This document shows positions 19,466-27,437 of a stretch of DNA of 64,000 bases, one piece after another. The number at the start of each line of letters is the position of its first letter. Position 1 is the first letter of the stretch. The notes under the pieces are model-generated. The model saw only the letters and a program-made list of their open reading frames with translations. It was not told where the DNA came from and ran no database searches. Origin of the DNA: Bacillus sp. 1780r2a1 (GTDB lineage: Bacteria; Bacillota; Bacilli; Bacillales; Bacillaceae_H); assembly GCA_024134725.1 (NCBI GenBank), contig CP099863.1, forward strand, positions 3,965,258 through 4,029,257, written 5' to 3'. A program made the position numbers and the translations under genes.

Positions 19466-19783
19466 TTAATCTTTAATCCAGCTTTCTGCCCATTGCGTAA
19501 TGGGTCCTAAAATCTGCCCTAGCTCTTTTCCTTTTTGTGTAAGAGTATATTCTGTTCGAATTGGACGATCGGGTATAACTGTGCGTAATACAATATCATG
19601 CTCTTCTAACTCTTTAACTCGCTCAGTTAATAATCTTCTACTTAAAGCCGGAATTGCCTCATTGAGCTCGCTAAAACGCTTTGGACCGCTCATCAGCACA
19701 TAAATGATTAAACCCGTCCATTTTTTACCAATCAATTCAAAACTCTTCTCTACCTTTGGCTGTAACTCTTTTTGTTCTTCCAT
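19466..19783 (-). CDS. HxlR-family winged-helix regulator lacking cysteine
   Basis: A 105-residue HxlR/MarR-like DNA-binding protein, typically a homodimer. The core reads KKWTGLIIYVLMSGPKRFSE followed by LSRRLLTERVKELEEHDIV, the recognition helix region, and a wing with RTEYTLTQKGKEL. Relatives YodB, CatR and HypR in B. subtilis sense quinones or disulfide stress through an N-terminal cysteine and repress azoreductases and nitroreductases. This protein has no cysteine at all, so it must use another signal if it regulates the adjacent azoreductases. It is probably the first gene of an operon with azoreductase copy 2. Confidence 0.88.
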   Translation of the reverse strand: MEEQKELQPKVEKSFELIGKKWTGLIIYVLMSGPKRFSELNEAIPALSRRLLTERVKELEEHDIVLRTVIPDRPIRTEYTLTQKGKELGQILGPITQWAESWIKD

Positions 19784-19874
19784 ATTAGTGAGATCCTCCT
19801 TTATTAATATGGATGAAAAAACAACTTGTTCACTTATTGTAACAGAAATAGGGAATAAACATGCTCACTATTTC

Positions 19875-19920
19875 TACAAAAACCCCCTCTTTGCAGGTCT
19901 GCAAAGAGGGGGTTTTTGTA
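19875..19920 (-). terminator. Terminator of ctpB
   Basis: Perfect 21-base arms (19875-19895 and 19900-19920) with loop GGTC. The stem core is CCCCCTCTTTGCA. The minus strand shows GGGGGTTTTTGTAG. Located 8 bp after ctpB. Confidence 0.92.
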
Positions 19921-19928
19921 TTCATTCA

Positions 19929-21371
19929 TTATTCGCTCGCAAGCTTTAGAGCCGTTTCTAATTGACGATCATCTTCTTTAGACTTTATTTTTTCCAGCAG
20001 CTTCGTCTGAAGTAGTGCTGCTGTATCTTCGTCAATTTCTCCCGTCACTTTTTGGTCATTTGTTTTTTGGAACGCTTTTACAGCTGTTTCTGTTTCTTTA
20101 CCAAAATATCCATCGGTCCGGCCAGGTTCAAAACCTAATCCCTTTAACATTTGCTGTGCATTTTTAATTTGATCATCTGTCATATCAAATTTCAGTGTTT
20201 TGGTAACTTGAATTGGATTTGTGTAGTAATAGTCAGGCTGCTTTACTTCAACAGTTGGCTTAATTCCTTTTTCATTAATCCAGTTGCCATCGGGTGTTAA
20301 CCATTTATAGAATGTCAGCTTTAAGTTACTGCCATCTTCCATTGGCACCGCTTGCTGAACTGTTCCTTTGCCATATGACTTTTCACCGACGATGTCATAT
20401 CCACCAGCTTCTTTTAACGCACCGGCTAAGATTTCTGAAGCAGATGCGCTACCACCATCGATTAATCCTACAATTGGATAATCTTTTGGTTCTTTTAAAG
20501 AAGACTTAACCGTTTGGCGATCACCGTCACGCTCTTCAATTTGTACATACGGCTTTTTACCTGTTACAAGCTCATCTAACATTTTCTCTACACTTTGGAG
20601 ATAGCCACCTGGGTTTCCACGCACATCAAGGACAAGTCCCTCAATGTTTTTCTTTTCAAGTTCTTTTAGCTGCTTTTTAAATTCATCCTGGGTTGATTCA
20701 GAAAATGAAGTAATCTCCATGTAGCCAATTGATTTGCCATTTACTTTCTTTACAGATGAATAAACAGTTTCAATTGGAATTTCGTCACGGACCACATCAA
20801 CTTTCATCGTTTCTTTTACACCGGGACGCTGAACATCTAATTTAACTGTTGACCCTTTTTTACCGCGAATTTTTAATACTGCATCATAAAGCTCTAATCC
20901 TTCAATGCTTTTACCATCAATTTTTAAAATTTGATCGTTTGGTTTTAAACCAGCTTTCTCAGCCGGTGATTCCTTAAATGGTGCTACGATTGTAACCTTG
21001 CCATCTACCATGCTAACTTCTGCACCAATTCCTTCAAAGGATGAGTCAAGTGATTGTTCAAATTGCTTTGCTGTTTCCTTATTCATATAGGATGAATGAG
21101 GGTCATCAAGCGTCTGTACCATTCCTTGAATAGCACCTTCTAGTAATTTTTTTTCATCTACATCCTTATAATATTGGGATGATATAAGGTCATAGGCTTG
21201 CTTAATCTTTTCAAACTCACCATTTACATCTACATTGTTTGTCCCTGTAGCAGACGAGAGACTTGATAAACCAGCGCTTTGAGCACTTACATATTGTAAT
21301 CCAAAATAAGTACCTGCTGCCCCAACTACAAGAGAGAGTATCATTAATAATGCCACTATTTTTCGATTCAA
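19929..21371 (-). CDS. ctpB: S41-family carboxy-terminal processing protease CtpB
   Basis: Secreted, membrane-anchored serine protease. In B. subtilis CtpB cleaves SpoIVFA to advance sigma-K activation in sporulation. The 480-residue protein has an N-terminal signal anchor (residues 5-25), a PDZ domain (about 115-195), the S41 catalytic core with GGSASASE (Ser near 310) and KSYGKGTVQ (Lys near 335), and a C-terminal PG-binding domain (about 395-450; MLKGLGFEPGRTDGYFGKET). Length equals B. subtilis CtpB. It follows the M23 hydrolase and ftsEX, a common arrangement in Bacillus relatives. Expression in the forespore is presumed, not visible. Confidence 0.93.
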   Translation of the reverse strand: MNRKIVALLMILSLVVGAAGTYFGLQYVSAQSAGLSSLSSATGTNNVDVNGEFEKIKQAYDLISSQYYKDVDEKKLLEGAIQGMVQTLDDPHSSYMNKETAKQFEQSLDSSFEGIGAEVSMVDGKVTIVAPFKESPAEKAGLKPNDQILKIDGKSIEGLELYDAVLKIRGKKGSTVKLDVQRPGVKETMKVDVVRDEIPIETVYSSVKKVNGKSIGYMEITSFSESTQDEFKKQLKELEKKNIEGLVLDVRGNPGGYLQSVEKMLDELVTGKKPYVQIEERDGDRQTVKSSLKEPKDYPIVGLIDGGSASASEILAGALKEAGGYDIVGEKSYGKGTVQQAVPMEDGSNLKLTFYKWLTPDGNWINEKGIKPTVEVKQPDYYYTNPIQVTKTLKFDMTDDQIKNAQQMLKGLGFEPGRTDGYFGKETETAVKAFQKTNDQKVTGEIDEDTAALLQTKLLEKIKSKEDDRQLETALKLASE

Positions 21372-21467
21372 GCTCTTTCATCCTCCTCAACCCTGACCCA
21401 TCTCTTTTTATTATAATAGATAGCCTTGAAACTATGTAATAAAAAGGATGCATGTGTTATTTGTAGC

Positions 21468-21502
21468 AAAAGGCACCACACAAATCAAGTGTGATGCCTT
21501 TT
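21468..21502 (-). terminator. Terminator of the M23 hydrolase gene
   Basis: 14-base arms (21468-21481 and 21489-21502) with loop AAATCAA and one mismatch. On the minus strand the stem ends in TGCCTTTTGC. Confidence 0.7.
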
Positions 21503-21544
21503 TGTTAAGATTTTATGATAAGCTTGTACAACATATGCACAAAA

Positions 21545-22870
21545 TTAGAAGTTAATATAATTTTCAGGGTTTACAGCAGAGCTGCTTCCTTGCCAATCTC
21601 CTTTATGAAGTTCAAAGTGCAAATGTGCACCAAATGAACGACCTGTATTACCCATGTAGCCTAACTGTTGGCCTTTTCCGATTGATTGACCGCTAGACAC
21701 ATTATAACTTTCTAAGTGCGCATAGACTGATACCCAAGTTTGACCGTTGACGTTGTGACGTACAAATACAACATTTCCGAAAGATGATGAATAATACGCT
21801 CGAATAACTGTTCCATCCGCTACAGAGACAATTGGTACGCTACCGCCACGTTTTCCAATATCAATTCCGTAGTGCATGCGACCAAACGTTTCACGATAAC
21901 CAAATCGAGATGTAACTGGGCCGTTAGCTGGGCGCATGAACGAACCACTTGTTACTGCTGGTGCTGGTGCAGCTTCTGCTTTTTGAGCTGGTGCTGCGCT
22001 TGGTGCAGATTTTGCTGCTGGCTGTGATTGACTAGCTTTCGCTTCTGCTTCAGCTTTTGCCTTTGCTTCTGCTGCCGCTTTTGCTTTTTCACGCTGCTCT
22101 TGCTCCCAAGCTGCCTTTTCACCTTCTGCTGCTTTCTTTTGGTCAGCTAATAGAGCTGCTTCTTCTTCTAAACCAACAATTTCATCGTTTGCTGATTGTT
22201 CTTGGGATTGTAAAGTAGCAATTAATTTATCTTTTTCAGCGACTTGCTTCTCAAGGTCTGCCGACAATGTTTCAAGTTCTTTTAACGCTTTTTCAAGTGA
22301 ATCTAGCTTTGTTTGAACAGCTGTTTCTTTTGTTTGAAGCTCTTTTTTGTCTTGCTCATGCTGAATTAATAACTCACGGTCCGCTTCTACAATCGTAGAC
22401 ACTGCACTAACACGGCTAATGAAGTCACCAAAGCTTTGTGAACCTAGTAGAACTTGCATGTAATCTACTGAGCCACCGCTTTCCTGTAGTGCTACAGCTC
22501 GATCTTTTAGCAGTTCGTTTCGCTTTTCAATGCGTTCTTTTACTTCTTCAATTTCTTTTTTTAATTTTTCAATTTCTTTCTTTGTTTCTGATATTTCAGA
22601 CTCACGACTGCGAATTTTCTCATTTGTCTCACCAATTTTTGCATCTAAACGCTTCATTTCGGCTTCTGTTTTTTTCTGTTGCTCTTGTAAAGATTTTATT
22701 TCTTCTTTACCTTCATTAATGTTTTTGTTTACATTTGAACTTTTTTCATTTAAATCGCTAATCTTTTTATCAATGTCTCCGTTTGCATAAGCGATATTCC
22801 CCGAACTTAACCATACACCACTTAGCCCGACAAAAGCCGCTGCTGTAACCGTTAATACTTTGCGTTTCAT
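21545..22870 (-). CDS. Secreted coiled-coil M23 metallopeptidase, EnvC-like murein hydrolase
   Basis: A 441-residue secreted protein with a signal peptide (about 1-29, AYA-type cleavage), a long charged coiled coil (30-260), an Ala/Lys/Pro low-complexity linker (about 265-310) and a C-terminal M23 domain (about 325-441). The metal-site motifs are visible: HYGIDIG with the first His and Asp, and HLHFE. Such coiled-coil hydrolases are switched on by FtsEX, as EnvC is in E. coli and CwlO in B. subtilis. The gene lies about 110 bp after ftsX, which makes it the probable FtsEX partner here. The catalytic family differs from CwlO (NlpC/P60). Confidence 0.9.
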   Translation of the reverse strand: MKRKVLTVTAAAFVGLSGVWLSSGNIAYANGDIDKKISDLNEKSSNVNKNINEGKEEIKSLQEQQKKTEAEMKRLDAKIGETNEKIRSRESEISETKKEIEKLKKEIEEVKERIEKRNELLKDRAVALQESGGSVDYMQVLLGSQSFGDFISRVSAVSTIVEADRELLIQHEQDKKELQTKETAVQTKLDSLEKALKELETLSADLEKQVAEKDKLIATLQSQEQSANDEIVGLEEEAALLADQKKAAEGEKAAWEQEQREKAKAAAEAKAKAEAEAKASQSQPAAKSAPSAAPAQKAEAAPAPAVTSGSFMRPANGPVTSRFGYRETFGRMHYGIDIGKRGGSVPIVSVADGTVIRAYYSSSFGNVVFVRHNVNGQTWVSVYAHLESYNVSSGQSIGKGQQLGYMGNTGRSFGAHLHFELHKGDWQGSSSAVNPENYINF

Positions 22871-22980
22871 TTGCCTGTTCTCCTCATTTGTACATGTTTT
22901 TTATGTGCTTATCATCTTTATATGTAAGAAGACAAATCTAACGTTTAGGCTAGATTTGTCGTGGTACTGAATAATATAGT

Positions 22981-23871
22981 TTATTTTTTTAAGAATTTTC
23001 GAACTGATAGCATACTTCCCCAAACGCCGATAAATCCACCGATTACAGCAAGTAATAGCGCAATTTGAAGCGTGAATGGGAACGTTGGTAAAAGCTCAAA
23101 ATATCCGTTGAATTTTGGCTCAGATTGATTGAATACAAACGTATACACACCAATTAAGACACCAATTGGTACAATTGAACCTAATAATCCAAGCAACAAC
23201 CCTTCAATGAAGAATGGCCAGCGAATAAATAGGTTTGTTGCTCCTACTAATCTCATAATCTCAATTTCTTCACGACGAGCAACGATGGTAATCTTAATTG
23301 TATTAGAAATTAAGAACATTGCTGTGAAAAGCAAACCGATAATTAAAGCAATTCCAATGTTACGGGCAACTTCTAGGACGTTAAACAGCTTTTCAACTTC
23401 TCCTTGTCCGTATTGCACATTTGTAACATTTGAATATTTTTCAATCTCTGTAGCAACCTTAGCCACATCGTTTGGTGTTTTTGTTTTCACAATAAATACG
23501 TCATTTAATGGGTTTTGTTGTTCAAAAGGTTCAAATGCTTTACCTTCTTCACCCATGCTATCAATTAAGCTTTTGAGCTCTTTGTCTTTAGAAGAAAAAG
23601 ACACCGTATCAACACGGCTAATTGCTTTTAATTCCTCTTCAATAGCCGACTGCTCTTCGTCTGTAGCTGCTGGATCGACATGTACTCGAATCTCAACGTC
23701 GTTTTCAATTAAATTGGCTACATGATTTAGGTTAAGCATAAGCGTTAAAAAGACACCAACTAGTAGTAAGGTAACTGTTACCGCACTAGCTGATGCAAAA
23801 GTCATCCACCCGTTTCGACTAAGACTTTTTGCTCCTTCTCGTAAGTGGCGACCGAATGTTCTAGCCTTCAT
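22981..23871 (-). CDS. ftsX: Cell-division ABC transporter permease FtsX
   Basis: Membrane subunit of FtsEX, which transmits ATP hydrolysis to a peptidoglycan hydrolase outside the cell instead of transporting a solute. The 296-residue protein has one N-terminal membrane segment (about 20-45), a large extracellular loop (about 50-165) for hydrolase binding, and three C-terminal segments. I set the start at MKARTFGRHL (23871) because GAGGTG is nine bases upstream; a GTG at 23883 would add four residues. It overlaps ftsE by 11 bp, so translation is coupled. Confidence 0.95.
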   Translation of the reverse strand: MKARTFGRHLREGAKSLSRNGWMTFASASAVTVTLLLVGVFLTLMLNLNHVANLIENDVEIRVHVDPAATDEEQSAIEEELKAISRVDTVSFSSKDKELKSLIDSMGEEGKAFEPFEQQNPLNDVFIVKTKTPNDVAKVATEIEKYSNVTNVQYGQGEVEKLFNVLEVARNIGIALIIGLLFTAMFLISNTIKITIVARREEIEIMRLVGATNLFIRWPFFIEGLLLGLLGSIVPIGVLIGVYTFVFNQSEPKFNGYFELLPTFPFTLQIALLLAVIGGFIGVWGSMLSVRKFLKK

Positions 23872-24547
23872 ATCCGTAATCACCTCTTACTTCATCACGC
23901 ACAACTTTTCCATTTTCAATAGCAATTACTCGTTTACGAATTGCATTTACAATTTCACGATTGTGAGTTGCCATTAAAATTGTTGTACCGCTTTTATTAA
24001 TTTCTTCAAAAATGTCCATAATCTCCCAAGATGTTTCAGGATCTAAGTTCCCTGTCGGCTCATCTGCAATGACCACTTTTGGTTTATTTACAATAGAACG
24101 CGCAATTGACACCCGCTGCTGCTCTCCACCAGATAATTCATCTGGGAATGCACGCATTTTATTTTTCAACTTTACAAGGTCAAGCACTTCCATTACGCGC
24201 TTTTTAATTTCCTCTGGGTGCTGCTCAATAACTTCTAAAGCAAACGCCACGTTTTCATATACCGTTAACTTCGGTAAAAGTTTAAAGTCTTGGAAAACAA
24301 CCCCAATATTACGACGGAAGATTGGTACCTTGTGACTTTTAATTTTGGCTACGTTAGAGCCATTGACAATGATGTCGCCGGTAGAAGGTTTTTCCTCACG
24401 GTACATCATTTTAATGAATGTGGATTTACCCGCTCCACTTGGTCCTACGATATAAGCAAATTCACCTTGATTAATCTTGATGCTAATCCCATTGATTGCT
24501 TTCACACCGTTCGGATACGTTTTATAAACATTTTGCATTTCAATCAT
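23861..24547 (-). CDS. ftsE: Cell-division ATP-binding protein FtsE
   Basis: Cytoplasmic ATPase partner of FtsX. The 228-residue ABC domain has Walker A GPSGAGKST near residue 36, the signature LSGGEQQR near 140 and Walker B VVIADEPTGNLDP. The ATG is preceded by AGGTG eight bases upstream. First gene of ftsE-ftsX with the M23 hydrolase behind. In B. subtilis FtsEX controls the elongation hydrolase CwlO and affects sporulation entry. Confidence 0.97.
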   Translation of the reverse strand: MIEMQNVYKTYPNGVKAINGISIKINQGEFAYIVGPSGAGKSTFIKMMYREEKPSTGDIIVNGSNVAKIKSHKVPIFRRNIGVVFQDFKLLPKLTVYENVAFALEVIEQHPEEIKKRVMEVLDLVKLKNKMRAFPDELSGGEQQRVSIARSIVNKPKVVIADEPTGNLDPETSWEIMDIFEEINKSGTTILMATHNREIVNAIRKRVIAIENGKVVRDEVRGDYGYEG

Positions 24548-24645
24548 CAGTTATCACCTAATCAAGTGTGTTATTTTCATTCCCGTCTTTCGACAAAGAA
24601 TTACAAAAAAAATCAAAAAAAACGACTCATTTCAGTTGCTTTCTC

Positions 24646-24654
24646 ATTATAACA
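24646..24654 (-). promoter_or_regulatory. Extended -10 promoter of ftsEX
   Basis: Minus-strand TGTTATAAT, a perfect -10 with a TG extension, 99 bp before ftsE. The -35 is weak (TTAAAT at 16 bp spacing). The 300-bp stretch 24548-24849 holds this promoter and the cccB terminator; no gene is seen in it. Confidence 0.6.
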
Positions 24655-24819
24655 TCACTTTTCGAGAATTTAAGCCCTAAAAATATTACATTTTCATTTC
24701 AAATATGACAATAGTCGGATTCACATAACCTGTTTTATCTCCCTAAAAAGACGTCTTCTATCAAGGAAATTAAAAGAAATAGCGGGACTATTTCCGCCTA
24801 AACTTTTGTAAAAAAATAA

Positions 24820-24844
24820 AACGAGAAGCTCTTTGCTCCTCGTT
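24820..24844 (-). terminator. Terminator of cccB
   Basis: 10-base arms AACGAGAAGC/GCTCCTCGTT with loop TCTTT. The minus strand ends in CGTTTTATTTTTTTAC. Confidence 0.8.
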
Positions 24845-24849
24845 CTATA

Positions 24850-25158
24850 TCATTTCTTTTCAGCTAACCATTCCGCAATTTTACTCGCTTCCTGTTCATT
24901 TACCAAGCCTTTTGGCATACTTCCTTTACCATTATTGATAATGTCTTCAATTTCTTCTTGTGAATATTTCGCGCCAGCCTTCTCAAGGTTTGGTCCTCTT
25001 GCACCTTCAAGATTTTGCCCATGACAACCTGAACAGTTTTGTTGATAAAGCTCTTCTCCACTTGCTTCAGAAGCTGTTTCAGAAGACTCATTACCTCCAC
25101 CGCACGCTGCCAATGTAAGAGATGCTCCTGCAATGATTGCTAATGCTAATTTCTTCAT
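24850..25158 (-). CDS. cccB: Membrane-anchored cytochrome c-551
   Basis: A 102-residue lipoprotein cytochrome. The N-terminal signal ends in the lipobox LTLAAC with Cys19 as lipidation site. An acidic Ser/Glu linker follows, then a monohaem domain with CSGCH (Cys42, Cys45, His46) and a probable axial methionine in GKGSMPKGL (Met81). It should carry electrons on the outer membrane face to cytochrome c oxidase. Length and position before ftsEX equal B. subtilis cccB. The lipid anchor depends on Lgt, also encoded in this window. Confidence 0.95.
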   Translation of the reverse strand: MKKLALAIIAGASLTLAACGGGNESSETASEASGEELYQQNCSGCHGQNLEGARGPNLEKAGAKYSQEEIEDIINNGKGSMPKGLVNEQEASKIAEWLAEKK

Positions 25159-25227
25159 GGCTATCCCTCCTCATTCCACAATAAAATTAACCATTTTTGT
25201 GAAGTTTTTCACTCTATTATAACCTAC

Positions 25228-26088
25228 TTACGAACGTTTAAAACCCTCTCCCAGTACCTCTGAAGCGTCTGCAACAATGACAAATGCAGACGGGTCAATT
25301 GCTTTAACCGTTTGTTTCAATTTTGTGAATTCTGTTTGTTCAACAACAACCATTAAGATTGGTCGTTCTTCATCCGTATATCCTCCATAGGCTGACAAGC
25401 GTGTCACTCCGCGATCAATTGTATGTAAAATTTCGTGTCGCACTTCTTTCTCTTTATTCGTAATAATAAGTGCCATTTTCGAACGCCCGACGCCTACTTG
25501 GACAAGATCAATAGTTTTACTTGTGACATAAAGGCCGATTAGTGCATATAGTCCTCGCTCTAAATCAAATACCAAAGCAGCTGCAATCACAATGAGCCCA
25601 TCAATTAAAGCCACACAAATACCGAGCGATAACGACGTATACTTGTGAATAATTTGTGCAGCTAAATCCGTGCCTCCGGTGGATGCATGCCCTCGAAACA
25701 CAAGGCCTAATCCCCCCCCCACACCAATGCCACCAAACAACGCTCCAAGAAGAGGATCCGTTGTAGCTGGTTGAATATCACTTGTTAACAAGACAACAAA
25801 GGGTAAAAAAACCGTACCAACTAAAGTTCTAGCTCCAAATTGCCACCCAAGTAACAAAGCTCCTAAAAGAAAAAGCGGTACGTTAAAAGCCCACTGTACA
25901 TAAGCAGGAGACCACCCAAATAAAGCATTTAAAATCGTACTGATCCCGCTCACACCACCCGATGCAATACGATTAGGTAGTAGAAATATATTAAAAGCTA
26001 CCGCCACGATACTTGCACCAACAATAACATAGACAATTTGCAGCAATCGGTCAGATGCAGAAAATACGTCTCTTTGCGATCTTTTCAT
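25228..26088 (-). CDS. yvjA: YitT-family membrane protein (YvjA)
   Basis: A 286-residue YitT/DUF161 protein with five to six hydrophobic segments in residues 15-200 and a C-terminal cytoplasmic DUF2179 domain (about 215-280). Function in Bacillus is not established. The ATG at 26088 has GAGGTG about seven bases upstream; the GTG at 26097 is itself inside that Shine-Dalgarno. It lies between prfB and cccB, as yvjA does in B. subtilis, but has a terminator in front of it. Confidence 0.85.
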   Translation of the reverse strand: MKRSQRDVFSASDRLLQIVYVIVGASIVAVAFNIFLLPNRIASGGVSGISTILNALFGWSPAYVQWAFNVPLFLLGALLLGWQFGARTLVGTVFLPFVVLLTSDIQPATTDPLLGALFGGIGVGGGLGLVFRGHASTGGTDLAAQIIHKYTSLSLGICVALIDGLIVIAAALVFDLERGLYALIGLYVTSKTIDLVQVGVGRSKMALIITNKEKEVRHEILHTIDRGVTRLSAYGGYTDEERPILMVVVEQTEFTKLKQTVKAIDPSAFVIVADASEVLGEGFKRS

Positions 26089-26160
26089 AATAGTCACCTC
26101 AGTTAACGACTTTTACCATAGCGTATGTAACTTTTAAGCAACTCATGCTGTCAGAAAAAA

Positions 26161-26194
26161 CCCCTGGTTCCGCGCTTGCGCGAAAATCCAGGGG
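26161..26194 (-). terminator. Terminator of prfB
   Basis: Outer stem CCCCTGG (26161-26167)/CCAGGGG (26188-26194) enclosing a second stem CGCGC/GCGCG (26171-26182). The minus strand continues GGGGTTTTTTC. Confidence 0.85.
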
Positions 26195-26206
26195 ATAATA
26201 CTACTC

Positions 26207-27305
26207 TTAAATATGTGAACGTAAGTACGCATCAATGAATAAATTAATATCTCCATCCATTACGCTTTGTGTATTTCCGATCTCAGTATTCGTACGGTGG
26301 TCTTTTACAAGGGAATATGGATGGAATACATAAGAACGAATCTGACTTCCCCAACCGATATCCTTTTGCTCACCACGAATTTCAGCTAGCTGCTCTTGCT
26401 GCTTTTCAATCTCTAACTGATAAAGCTTTGATTTTAACATTTTCATTGCTTGCTCACGGTTTTTAATCTGTGAACGCTCTGTTTGACAAGAAACAACTAC
26501 ATTAGTTGGTAGATGGGTAATACGAACAGCCGAATCCGTCGTATTGATATGCTGACCACCCGCACCACTTGCACGATACGTATCCACTTTTAAATCCTCT
26601 GTACGAATATCAATATTGATTTCGTCGTTAAACTCCGGCATGACATCACATGATACGAACGATGTGTGACGACGACCAGATGAATCGAACGGTGAAATAC
26701 GCACAAGGCGGTGTACGCCTTTTTCTGCTTTTAAATAGCCATATGCATTATGACCCTTAATTAGTAACGTAACGCTTTTAATTCCAGCTTCATCTCCAGG
26801 AAGATAGTCTAACGTCTCAACCTTAAAGCCTTTTTTCTCTGCCCAGCGCGTATACATACGCAGTAGCATTGAGCCCCAGTCTTGAGATTCCGTTCCACCT
26901 GCACCAGGGTGAAGCTCTAAAATGGCGTTATTCTTATCGTAAGGCTCACTTAATAGAAGCTGCAGCTCAAATTCATTCATACCTGACGTTAACTCTTTTA
27001 ACTCGTCAACCAGCTCGCTAGCTAAATCTTCATCGTATTCTTCTTTTACAAGCTCATACGATACTTGTAAATTTTCATATGTTTCATCTAAGTGATTAAA
27101 TTGATTTACAGCATCTTTTAAGCCATTTGCTTCATTGATGACTGTTTGTGCTGCTTGCTGATCATCCCAAAAGCTTGGATCAGCCATTCTTTCATCTAGC
27201 TCATCGATACGAGCTTGCTTGTTATCGAGGTCAAAGAGACCCCCTAAAGTCCGCTAATCGCTTAGCTGTTTTCTCTAACTCTTGCTTAATTTCTACTAAA
27301 TCCAT
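26207..27305 (-). CDS. prfB: Peptide chain release factor 2, with programmed +1 frameshift
   Basis: Class I release factor that reads UAA and UGA. The reading frame opens at ATG 27305 (GAGGTG eight bases before it) and runs 24 codons to an in-frame TGA at 27231-27233. Moving +1 on the CTT codon gives GAC CTC GAT and continues to 26207, for a 365-residue product, the normal RF2 length. The SPF stop-codon recognition motif (RISPFDSSG) and the catalytic GGQ ([10 protein letters not shown]) are both present. Read without the shift, only the part from the ATG at 27187 (326 residues) would appear. This is the classical autoregulated RF2 gene, not a pseudogene. It follows secA as in B. subtilis. Confidence 0.96.
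27231..27245 (-). promoter_or_regulatory. RF2 recoding site
   Basis: Minus strand reads AGGGGGTCTCTTTGAC: an internal Shine-Dalgarno-like AGGGGG, three bases, then the CTT slippery codon and the TGA stop. This is the same spacing as in E. coli prfB. When RF2 is scarce, slow termination at UGA lets the ribosome slip +1. Confidence 0.95.
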
Positions 27306-27335
27306 CGTTCAAACACCTCTATCATATTTTTGACA

Positions 27336-27374
27336 CACAGGAAGGAAATGGGGGCTGCCCATTTCCTTCCTGTG
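27336..27374 (-). other. Perfect 17-bp hairpin between secA and prfB, without T tract
   Basis: Arms CACAGGAAGGAAATGGG (27336-27352) and its exact complement (27358-27374) with loop GGCTG. Neither strand has a T run after the stem, so it is not a standard intrinsic terminator. It could be an RNA-processing or stability element in a secA-prfB transcript, or a protein-binding dyad. Confidence 0.7.
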
Positions 27375-27437
27375 GGTTACTTATCTGTATGTGATTGTAA
27401 CACAGTTTGCCGCTAAACCAATAACGCTTCCGTACTT

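Noticed and set aside
27187-27305. Possible frameshift error or pseudogene at the start of prfB
   Set aside because: The stop is part of the well-known RF2 recoding signal with correct spacing, and the downstream frame is intact.
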